A program made the translations under genes and the position numbers. Shown here in pieces: positions 10,041 to 22,000 of a stretch of DNA of 64,000 nt; the first letter of the stretch is position 1; the number at the start of each line of letters is the position of its first letter. Source of the DNA: Semisulcospira habei (lineage: Eukaryota > Mollusca > Gastropoda > Semisulcospiridae); the NCBI GenBank assembly GCA_036245525.1, contig BTPG01000004.1, positions 228,351,376 through 228,415,375 of the forward strand, written 5' to 3'. The notes under the pieces are model-generated. The model searched no databases. It saw only the letters and a program-made list of their open reading frames with translations, and had not been told where the DNA came from.

Positions 10041-13000
10041 GTGAGTAGCTTCCCCTTCTTAGTTTAGATTTTGCGTGTGATTTCTCCTTGATGTCTATTT
10101 CAGTTATATACAGATACGTATACAGTATTGTGTCAAACCTTCCCAGTATAAAAAGCCTCATAATCTTCTTTGGCTATGAAAGTGCGATGGGGAGCTTCTT
10201 CTTCTTCTTCTTCTTCTTCAGTGTTCCCGAGGTTCTGCCTCGGATGTCAAGATTAATATCCACCTGAGGCATAATCCATGAGGCTTGCGTGTGTGCTCGT
10301 TTCCCTGGCGGGTTTCCACACTATACCAGATGGCATAGTCAGCGACACTCCAACTTCGTTGGCCGTGCCAGGGAGCAAGCTCGGGCACTCACACCTGAGT
10401 CATTCTCCAGTACTCGTAGTGAAAAAGTGGAAACAGACCAATTTTTTAAAATTATTCATAGAAACCTAAGACTAGTTCCATTTTAAAGGTAACTGCAATA
10501 CCTATCTGAATATGAAAACGATAAATCAGCAACATTGACGCTTTGGACACAAACTTCATTCCCAATAGGGGACCCCCATGCTAGTAACCTGCATGATGTC
10601 GTGACACAAAACCATTATAATGACCAGTTGAAATAACTTTTGTTGCAAAACAACTAATACCATAATTAAATAACTCTTATTACTACCCATATCAATAATT
10701 TTAAGAGGAAATTTGCGAGACTCGAAATAGATGTGAGGCAAGAAATTGTGTGACGCCATGCGCAGGTTACCACTCCTTTAATTTGTTTTACTGTAAAATT
10801 GATTTTTCTTAAAATCAGTAAAAGACACTAGTAACATGTTTTTTACATGAAGACAAATGAAATAACAACAATAGGACAAAATTAATTTCATTCTGTGATG
10901 AAATTTAAGCAATAACCTGAAAATGGTAACCTGCATGATGCGCGTCACCAGTGCATGAAAATTACCAAAAATGAGGGAAAAGCAAAAAAAGAAAAATACA
11001 ATAGTAGGTGAGATGAAATAAAAGTGTCAAGCAAACACACACACAAGCAGTCTGTGTTGGTTTTTCTTTTTAAATAACACATAGGCTACAAACACGACGC
11101 TGATAGCTGTTTCCGAACTACCTGCATGACATATGACACTGAGTAAAAAACGTAAACACAACGTGAATGCTCTAGTCTTATCCACCCAAAAGCTCAAAAT
11201 ATGCATGCGGTTTTAAAACAAGACCTTCAATTCAATACAGCATTAGAAACACTTGTGAACTTGGCTATAGCACAAGATGACACAAAATTAAAGGCAAACC
11301 AGCGTCGATCTTTCAAGTCGGGCAGAACCGCACTGCCGAAATTTTTTCGCGGTAATTTGCGCACATGGGAAACTGTGTCTGTGACACGTCATTGATTTTG
11401 GTCTACAAAACCAAGTCGCATGACTATTTCCCGCAAAACGTCATCAGGGTTTGTGCAGTGTTTGAAAATAAACCTTCCAGTACCTTTCGGACCGCACAAT
11501 TTTATCACGTTCTTAAAATATGAATAAAAAACAAACGCTGGTCATTATGTCTGTGACGTCATAATCAAAACAAGCCATCCAGAACCTCCCGCAGTATCTG
11601 TATTCTTGTAAATCATAGAAATATATGTGTATTTCATGAGATTTTCGGGTAGGACTAAAATTTTCTTTGTTTCATTACTTTGTCGTCTGCTTCACCTTTT
11701 TTTTAAAGTCCGTGTGTATGTGACGCCTCTGGTGTGCAAATTACCCCCAATTTCAAACCCAAGTTTCACAGCAGAAACAAATGGAATTGATGTTTTTCAA
11801 CATTCTGCTGCTTTACTAAACTATCGATAATCACATACAATCAAATAAATGAGGATTGATAGTGTTGGTGTTGAAATATGGGTCGATAATATAGCAGGGG
11901 CAAGGTTTTCCAATTCGTCGGCGCCATTTTGAGCATAATAATCGTAATTTAAATAAACTTTAAAATACTAATAACTGAATTTTTTTTAAGCTACTGATTT
12001 TCCAGATACAATAACATTAGTAAATCACAAGACTGGTTAGATTTCTCCAAAACAAATAGTATTACTTAATATTTTGGGTTTTGAATGCTGTGACCCCTCA
12101 TCACTACGAGTACTGGAGAATGACTCACCTCTGAGAGGATTTTGCTATGAGAGGATGTTGCTACGAAAAATGATTGCCCTTAAACCCGTTCAGTGCCAAG
12201 AAAATGTGAACACCACCCAACTGCAAGAGGTATAGATCCTCATGAGCCCCCGCAGTTGCGGGGGCCCATGAGGATCTGTGCCTCTTGCTGACACCACTTT
12301 GAATCCGTGTTCCTGGGACAGCTATTTCTGTTTGGTTTTGGGCTTTTGGTGTTGCACGAACAAAGATTGCCAGATTGCGAGACACTGTGTCAGCGGGGCA
12401 GGTCAAAATACGACAAGAACAAGGGAATGCAAAACGAGAGGCGTTACCCTGCAGGTGGTGTCATCTGGAAAACACACGTTCCTCCCGCCAGGACAATCGT
12501 CCAACAGTGTTGCTGAGACCTGTGATCTTACTCGAGTTGATGAATCGGAAACCAGAGTCGGAAACGCACACATCCACCCACCTGCAAGAGGCAAAGATCC
12601 TCATGAGCCCCCGTGACTTTGGAGGCTGATGAGGTTGTTGGCCTCTTGCCGACCCTGTTGGTATCCGTGTGCCTCGCATTGATGGAATTATTCCGTGTTT
12701 GGATTTGCTTTGCTTTTAACAATTTGGCTGTCAGTTGCGGTTTTTGTCCCAATGATTCCTGCAGGGATCTTCGCAGCAGAAAACCCCGCTACTGTTGATG
12801 ACACAATTTTGCGTCCCTGGGCAAGAGAGTGGGTCGGTGAAGGGGTTTAAACACCTTGTGCATGCTGAAACTGAACTCTAGATCCAATTCCCCTGCAGTG
12901 CCAGCCGATGCTGACTGCGTTTCTGCAATCTTAGTCAAAAACCTGAGATGTCCCAGGAGCGTGGATTCAAAGTGATGTCAGCAAGAGGCACAGATCCTCA

Positions 13001-16000
13001 TCAGCCCCCGCAGCTGCAGGGGCTCATGAGGATCTGTACCTGTTGCAGCTGGGTAGTGGTCCGATTTTCTCGGCATGAACGTGTAAAAATGCACGATGTT
13101 TTTTTTTTATATATTGGCAGACGATGCCAGCCTAGAGGCGCTGGGAGCAGTGGGTGGAGCGGCTGCCGCTGCCCCCACTTCTGACGACCTTTCCGACTTC
13201 GGGGAAGTTTTCCACGGCACAGCTGATGCCCCTCGCTCGCAACGTGATGAAGCGCTAGACCTTCCTAGACGCGCGTCACACCCAACTACGTTCCAAACGC
13301 CACAGTCCTTGCATCCGCCCCAGTTTCACCGTGTCTCAGGCCACAAGGCTTTAGGTTCGGATCCGCAGAACGTGGTGCGGCGTGTGTGGAAAGAAAGACA
13401 CTCAGACTTGGCGGGAGGGGCGGAGAGAGACAGGCATCACAACCACCACCACCACTCTCCCTCCCCGCACCACAACCACCACCAGCACCAGCAACAAGCG
13501 GGAGGGAGCGGCAGTGGCAGCAGTGGTGACCTTGACCTTCCCAGCCAAGGCGTGATCCCGCGTCACCTCATGAACCCCGGCATCAACGTCTGGGTCAGCA
13601 CTCACGGCCAGCTTAGCGGCAACAGCGCCAACATCTCTGCCACGGAGAAAACATCCTTGGCTGCCATGGCTTCCTCAGCTGGTTTTCCTGATTCTCACAC
13701 CACCCCACAGCCCCGCGTCCCTCCCCCCATCCCCACCCGGCCAAAGTCCACCCACAAACAGCCACTCCAGCTGGCCAAAGGGGTGGCGAGTGAGAAGCGA
13801 GTGACCCAAGACAGTGGGAACCCACTGATAGAGATCACGGAGGTGTTGAAGGCAACGTGTCCCAGCGCTGACGCAGCCAAGGCCAAGGCCGTTTCCGTGC
13901 CGGGACAGAGTCCCTTCAGAACCTCCACCACCAAGGCAGACCACGCCAATCCCTTCAGGAGTTCCAGTCCCAGCGCAGAAACGGCTGACCCGCTCGTAGA
14001 CCTGGACCAAACAGAATCTGTGACGCTCGCCGAGCAGCAAAACACACGCATCAGTGAAAGTCGCCTGTCTGCCGCGCTGAGCATGTTCGACCCTTTTGCC
14101 ACCGAGGGGGATGGGGAGGGCGATGTCGCCACACTCAGTTCCAACGCCAACAACAACCGTAGTGTGGAGACTTTGAAAGACTCGTTTGGAGTGTCTTCGG
14201 GCGCAGGTGACAACCTGGCTAACGTCTCCTCCCGATCTGTGGACAGCGCAATCGAACTTCTCTGTGAAGACGACTCGGCTTTCAAGGATCCTTTCATGGC
14301 CACGGTAAACGGAGGCGGCATGAGCACGGGGACGGAGAAGGACGGCGGGGAGGAGGACAGGGTAACTCCACGGCGACCGCCACCTTCAGGAGCGTTGGCG
14401 CCACAACATAGAGACTCTCCTGATAACATTTCCATCAGATCAGACGACAAGGTAGCGTGACAAATCTTTTGTGTAGTAGTGCATTTCTTGCGAGGTACTT
14501 AATTGTGGGTGGGGGTCATTTGCATGAGCGAGCGTAGTCCTGCACCAGCCACTAAGCAAGGTGCTCCACTGTAGCGGAGCACCTTGCTTACTGGCTGGTG
14601 CAGTACTAAGCTCGCTCATGTGATTGATCCCTGGGTTCACGATTTTGCACCTGACGACTCACAGCTGTAAGGTACAAGATCTCGGACATGCACACCATGT
14701 GTGACACAAGTGTTGTACAGTGGAACCTTTTCTGTGCATTGTTTTCAGGAGTTTCCGGACGGAGAGGACAGCGACCGATCAAGCAAGAAGGGAGGCGCGG
14801 GGTTCTTCCGCACGTTCCGAGACAAACTGCACAAAGGTGAGTGGCCGGCCCGAGGCCATGTGACAGGTGTGTAGCTTATGGCAGAACTTGCTTACAGCAA
14901 CACACAAGCTATTCTGGCACCACCCTTGAGCTAAAGACGTTGATGTGGCCGACGCAGGACAGTAATCAAATCTTACAAATTCAACCTCAGGATGTAATGG
15001 GTTGCTACAAAAACCAACAACAACGCATATAATTCAAGGGTAGTGCCAGATGAGCTTGGCGCCTGAAGCGCCAAGCTCATCTGGCACTACCCTTGAATTA
15101 TACAACGCATTGTTGTATGAAACAGGTGCAACTGTGTTGAGAGTTTGTTTCCGATTTGTTTCTTCAAAAACATTACCGATGACATGACTGAATGGAAGTG
15201 TCTACTACTTACTCATTCTAGCCTAAGAGCCAGTTGTGTTAAAACACAACCCGGGAGGCACTCGGGGAACCCCGAGGGGACCAAGAGTTGTCTCCCTATA
15301 CCCACCACCCGGAAGCCGGGTACCCATAATCCCTCAGTCTAGTCTACTTAGGCGCACGATTCGGTCGTCTTGCGCTCTGCTCTAGCCTACGGACTTTGGT
15401 TTTTCGACCGTTTCTCGGGTTCGGACTTGCTGTTGGAATGGAGAGCGGGAGATAGGATCGTTTCGTCGGCCCTGCCTGTGCTGCTGCGTGGCTTTCTCGT
15501 CCCCACTGCTTAGCGCCTACGCTTCGACCTCTGGTGAGCTGTCCGGTGACTTCGCCGGTCGTGCCAGGCGGGTTTTGGACGTCTCCCCCCGTTCCCCTTT
15601 GGCGGAGAGGTAAGGTAGCGGGGTTGACCCTCGGCCGGTTCCCGGGCTGGGCACTGGTTTGTGCAGGTACGAAGTTTTTCGTCTTCTTCTCGCTGTAATT
15701 GCGCGCCCACTCACCTTCGGTGAATCGTAGCGAAGTTTCCTACGCATTTGTACCTTGGGTGTGGAGAATTCTTTTACTCCATGGCCTGATTAGCTGAGTG
15801 GCACAGCTTGGGTCACGCCTTGTCATCGCGTAGTTTGTTCGGTACCAGCGCCGTTTCTGGCCCCTTTTCTGTTTTCGCTTGCGGGATGGTTGGTTAGATA
15901 CGGGTGATGAATTTAAGCGCACACTCGCATACGCAGGCATACGCTGTGGACAAGTGCTCACGTACCTTAGAGAGTGGATATACGTTCCGGCGGGCAGCTT

Positions 16001-19000
16001 GGGGGTTTACGCTCCTTGGCTGGGCGGGCCCCTCGTGACATGTCCACGTTAAGTGGTGATTTACTGCCCCAGATGTTTTTCTTGTCTTGGTTGTCATTGC
16101 GTATTGAGTTGTACAGCATGCGGCCGGTGTTGTTTTTTTTCCACACACGGTCACCCTTAGTAATAATGTTTGGGGGCCTGACTCCTTTTATGACAGGGGT
16201 TGGTACATATGTTGTTGCTCACCTTAGCGCTTGACGGCGGTGAATCTACCTCGTTACTGCACTGCTAGATTGCAGACGTGCAGTTTGGTACCTCGCTTCC
16301 GTCATGACGTATTCGTCTTTTGTGTACATATGTTGTTCCCTCGCCTTAGCGCTTGGCGGCAGTGGGCCTACTTGCTTACTACACGGCTAGTTGTAGACGT
16401 GCAGTTTGGTACCTCGCTTCTGTCATGACATGTTTGACTTTTGCTACATATGTCGGTTGCTCACCTTAGTGCTTGATGGCAGTGAGTCTACCTTCTTACT
16501 GCACTGCTGGCGTGCAGGCTTGACAGTCTGTTACCCCGCTTTGGTGCTTGTGTGTTTTGTTGTTACGAAGGCTACCTTTCGTGGCTTAGTCCCACGGGAC
16601 TCGCCCGCAGGCCTTCGGGTGTTATCTGTTGCAGGGATGTGCTACCCATTCACACAGATGACAGTGGCTAGTTCAACCCCCAAGGGTCTTTCGCCACTGC
16701 ACCGGGTGCCCCGCCGACCATGCTGGCGTTGCAAGCGATCGGCACCGGTTTAGGCGCCTTCCAGACACTGCGATTTTCCGCACGACAACGGACTGACCTG
16801 GGAGAGAAGCCACACTGGGTGTCACGACTAGTGCGCGAGCGTGGGTAGTGGAGGCCACTGCCAGGGGGAGCGCACGTGTTCAGACTCTGGCAAGGCCCGC
16901 TCGGTAAGACATTACGCACACGTCCGACTTCTCAGGACGTTGCAGTACACGACCACCTTGAGAGGACAAGCAGCTTCTCGGCTGTAAGCACCAGCCCGGC
17001 TGCTACTGGTAGGTGTGTTCTTCATGTCCAGGCAGCGCCCTTTGGGACTAGGCCTGTCTTCCGACACGGGAGGTGCCTCCTACCACATTGGGATGATTGT
17101 GTCACCTGGCCTCAGCAGCGCGGATGGCAGCATTGAAGCGTCTGCAGGCGGGAGTGACCTAGGCTGTTGGTGCTTGAAGGATCCCGTTCCGCCCCGATGA
17201 AGAGGGGCATGCCGATGTCCTTCACGCAAGGCAGATGTTCCGGTGGCCGTCGGACAACCACTAGGTCGGGTCTCCTATGCGCAGGATGTGGATACGCCAT
17301 CCAACGTAACCTTGGCACCGGTCGCTTGAGACCAGGACGTCCCTGTGGGAAGTCCCACACCGGATTCAGTGGACTTGTGCACGGAGTGGGCCTGGATCGA
17401 TGAGGCCGCTTCCAGGAGGGAGCGCGCCCGGACTAAGCCTTCCAAGAAGCCATGTCCACTATCGGTCCCACTTGTCTCCAAGAAGCCCGCGGGATCCCAC
17501 TGGGGGTCCCCCTTACCGGCAAGGAAGCCCGCCTCCCTCGGAGCCCGGCTCAGAGACATTCACGTGCACATCCAGGGACCCTAGTAAGGATGCTCGTCTC
17601 CAAGGAAGTGGAGACTACTATCGACACAGTTCCAGGCCACCTCTCGAGGGTACTCGTCCCGCTCGCTCTGCGCGGCGCCAGAGTAGGGACCACTTTTGGA
17701 CTGCTGAGGACATGCAAGCTATGCGGAGGCTTCCAGTGGCCGTCGGATAACCACACAGTCTGTCTCCTGTGCGCTGGGTGTGCTTCCGACCACACTTGTA
17801 ACGTCTGTGCTACCTGGGCGGAGCTGCGATGGTCTAATCTCTGGAACTTTTAGAGGAGGGAGCCTCCTACCCTCTTGGGTACTTTGAAGATTGCCGAGAC
17901 GCCTTCCGCTGTGCCCCCGGCACCGGACGTGCGAGACCAACTGGATCCGACACAGAAAACGCCACTGAGTAAGCGAGGGATTAGTGCACAGTGTGGGAGT
18001 TCGACCGTCAAGACCGCCTCCGTTAGAGAGTGCGCCCGGACACAGCTGGTGGAAAGAACCCGCCTCTCCCAAGAGCCTGGTTTGGTGGGACGCTCATGGC
18101 GTCCCTCCTCCACCGTCGTTCCCCACTCGTCTCTGAAGAAGCCGCCGGGATTCCGCTGGGGGTCCCCTGGCCGGCAAGAAACCCGCCTCTCCCAAGAGCC
18201 TGGTTCACAGAGACATGCACGCACTCGTCCGGAACCTCCTGGTTGTGAAGAGCGTAGACACAGAGATTCTACTCGACGTTCGCTCTCCCTCGCAAGATCA
18301 TAGGAGGACCTTCCCGCTCGGGTGCTTGGAGTTTCCCGAGACGCCTTCCGCTGTGCCCCCGGCACCGGACGTGCGAGACCAACTTGATCCGACACAGAAG
18401 ACGCCACTGGGTATTCAACGGATTAATGCACAGAAACCCGCCTCTCCCAAGAGCCTGGTTCGTTCCACACTCGTCTCTGGCCGCAGGGGTCCCCTTGCCG
18501 GCAAGCAACCCGCCTCTCCCAAGAGCCTGGTTCACAGAGACTTACACGCGCTCGTCCGGAGCCTCCTGTTGGCGAAGATCGTAGGCGCCGGGATTCGACT
18601 CACCTTTATCGCTCTGCTTCGCAGGATCGTAGGAGGATCTTCTCCACTCATCGTTCGACGGATCAGGACTCCCTCGACGGGTTTCGCCTTCTTCGCGTTC
18701 CTCATCTCGCTCGGACTCCCGTTCGTCCCGTTCCTCTTCCCATCGACCGGCCACTTCCCCTTCCCTCGTCCTCTCCGTTCCGTTCCTCCTCGTCGCAGGC
18801 GTTCTCCTCGTCGGGACCCGCCTTCGGCAAATGGGAGACCCTCGCAGCGTCGCTCCGTCTTTCGCTCTCCCCTTCGGAGGGAGTCTTCGACCTCTGCGGT
18901 TCGCCGTCAGCGGGATTCCCTCCCTCGGAGCCCTCGCCGCCCTCCTCGGTCGCCGGTTCCAGACAGCGGGACTTCGACACCCTGAGTTTGACGGCTGACG

Positions 19001-22000
19001 ACCCCTCGGACTGGTTGCTCGGACGTCTCAGCCGTTCTCCTCTTCCTCTTCTTCGGCTTCCAGTGCTGCGGTTCCATCAGACCTGTTCTTCTGCGCGGAT
19101 GGACACTCGGCCGGCGCTGGACGGGACATCCAAGCTCATCGCCGCCGCCCTGCTGCGGAAGTTTGCCCGGCATCGCCACCTGACTCACCGGGGGTTCTCA
19201 TCCATCGTGGACACTGGGGAACCAAGGCGCAGCCCCTTCTCCCTGACGTCTAACCATCTTGACAACTCTCCTTGGGCACCCGGGGGGTGCCGGACTTCGG
19301 ACAGGTGGTACCGCTTGGCTGTGCTTGTGGTGGAGGACCTAGCCACTACACGGAGTCGGATCTACTCACCTTAGTCGTCTCTAAGCCCGGCTGCTCAAAC
19401 TACACTCCCTACTTCCGTGATTCTTCTCGAGGTCCAACCCTCCGACCTTCAGACTTCGCGGACAAGAGCGTGCTTAGCTTGGATCCGACGCGGACTACTA
19501 GGCCTTCTTCTTCTGCGCGTGGGGGGAAGGATAGGTCACAGGAGCTTCTCCTCTCCGGCAACGCGACAGCGGAGGTTTACTTCCAGGATCAGGGCAGCTG
19601 GCGATCCTCCGACCAGTGCGTACCACCTACCCTGGTGCTTGGGGAAAGAACTTCGACTCCCTCCGTGCGTGACGCTACCTGGGCCGACGGTAGTTCTGGG
19701 CCAGTCTTCCCCGGTGGGACCAGTGGCTACACACGGAATACACCAGGACACCTTCGGAGGATCGGCGCATGAGACCAGGATGATCCTGTGGAGGGTCTCC
19801 ACTACGTTTTCAGTGGACTAGGGCACAGGATGGGGTTTTGACCGACGAGGCCGCTACCTGGACGGAGCGAGCCCGGACACAGCTTTTGAGAAGCACAGAA
19901 CTCGCCTCACAGAGCCCAGTTCAGAGAGTCGCGCTTGGCGTCCCACGTCCATCTCGGTACCCACTCGTCTCCAAGTAAGCCGCCGGGATCATGCTGGGGA
20001 TCCACTTGTCGACAGATAACCCGCCTCTCCTCAGAGCCCGGTTCGGAGAGACTTACACGCGCTCGTCCGGAGCCTCCTGTCGACTCCCCTCGGGAGGAGT
20101 CATCGCATGCTATGTCTTGCCCTTGCAGCCATACGGCGCCTGAGGGATGTTGCCATGGTGGATAGGTTAACGAGCTTCAGGAGCTACGACTCGCCCGGTC
20201 TGCCCACAGTTCGAGGGAACAATTACGTACAGCTCCTCTCGGACCATACCTTACCGGGACCGCCGCACCTGTGGTCCACAGGTTCACCTCGCGCCCGCTT
20301 ACAGGGCGCTATTCCACCAGGAGACCACGTAGCAAATCCCTATACAAGCCTCACGGGTGCCTACGACATAGCCGTTCGCTGCGGACGCGCTCGCCTCCTT
20401 GCCGGTTCCGGCAGCACTGACGCTACATGCCGGACGTTCTTCCTGGCTACGCTCAGTCATACGTTCTGAATTACAGGACCCCTCCCTCAGGGAGGTTAGA
20501 GGCTACAGGCACGTTATCAAGGCACGTTATCAAGGCACTTGCATGGCCACGAACGTCACATTCGTCAGGGACTGTAGTGTCTTACACTTCGTGGCTTCTG
20601 GAGGCTGGCGGGCAGGATGACTTCGCCCGCCTCGATCGCAGAGTTCTGCCAGGCCCGCGAGACTCCTCGCTCTGGTGGGGGCCTTTTGCGGGGGGCACAT
20701 CTCCCTCCTGGCGCCTCAGCGCCGTAGGTATTCACCTACCTAGGGTCGTCGGGAGTTTGCGTTAGGGAGGATGGCCCTTGGGCCCTAAGGTGTGCTGGAG
20801 CGCGGCACCCACCTCCTATTCGCAATTCTTCCATTCAGTCATGTCATCGGTAATGTTTTTGAAGAAACAAATTCATTTTTCTTTAAAAGGTATTTTTTCG
20901 AAAAATACTTACCGATGACATGACTCAAACGACCCTCCCACCTGCCCCGCTTGCCGCTGGTGCGCTAAGTATCCTGACTGAGGGATTATGGGTACCCGGC
21001 TTCCGGGTGGTGGGTATAGGGAGACAACTCTTGGTCCCCTCGGGGTTCCCCGAGTGCCTCCCGGGTTGTGTTTTAACACAACTGGCTCTTAGGCTAGAAT
21101 GAGTAAGTAGTAGACACTTCCATTCAGTCATGTCATCGGTAAGTATTTTTCGAAAAAATACCTTTTAAAGAAAAATGAATTTTTACCTGGGATGAAACTC
21201 AACAGCTGTGTCCTCTGTAATTCAACATACTCGTTTAGTTACCTGCTTTGTTGTGCCGTTCATCGGCTGATGGCTGATTTGTGAGCTTGATGGGTGGATG
21301 GCCGTCTCTTTCTCAGGTATGAAGCGCAAGACAAAGACGGACAAGGACGCAGGGTCGGAGGGCCAGGATGACTCGGGTCGTGGAAGCTTGAGGACATCGG
21401 CCGAGGGGGCAGAGGGAAGTGATATGGGCAACGTCAAGATCGGTAAGTGTTCTTTTTGTTGTTGATGCTGTTAGGTAAATGTGTGAAAAATGCTTAAATT
21501 TGGAGAAAACATGAATTTCGCTGGCTGTGAAGTCACAAAGGTCACTCATTTCACCCTTTTTGTCCTTTCAAAGCGTGTTTCTTGGTTATTTCTTTGCCAT
21601 TTATTACACACTTTGCCATCACCTCTTTGGTCAGGACTTTCCTGTCATTGGGGTTTATGGTTTATCGGTCTCCTCCACAGACACGTCGGACGACATACTC
21701 GCCAAGTATCGGACGCCAAAGAAGGGTGCCGCTCCTAAACTTGGATCAGGAGCAGGAGAAAACTTGGATGGGGCTCGGGATTCGGCTCTGGAGGAGGAAA
21801 AGCTGGCTCCAGCTCAAGTGGAGGAGAACACACCTTTTTTGGATCCGGCCAACTTGGAATCGTGCTTCGCTTTTCAGGATGCGAAGCGAAAACTGCGACT
21901 GGTGCTCAGCATGTGTGAAATCCAGCCCGGCTTCTGTCAGGTCCGTGTTCACCCTTTCAGCCCCAAGGTCCAATTTCTCAAATTTTGGAGGCGTTGCCTA

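Larger units (their letters stand above)
15157..21187 (+). mobile_element. Second DIRS-like element, non-autonomous (no RT/RNase H)
   Basis: About 6.0 kb in a GAPVD1 intron. The left terminal repeat (15157-15350) and right terminal repeat (20925-21187) are inverted copies over about 200 bp, including TTGTGTTAAAACACAACCCG. The internal complementary region is at 20838-20935. Between them lie Gag-like sequence (cysteine motifs, Arg-rich stretch) and a broken tyrosine recombinase, but no Y-L-D-D or RNase H motif. Its size and gene order fit a DIRS copy that has lost its polymerase. It has several internal repeats of its own. Confidence 0.85.

Noticed and set aside
13695..14450. Minus-strand 251-codon frame opposite the large GAPVD1 exon
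   Set aside because: The sense exon is supported by splice phase and protein similarity; the antisense frame has no motifs.
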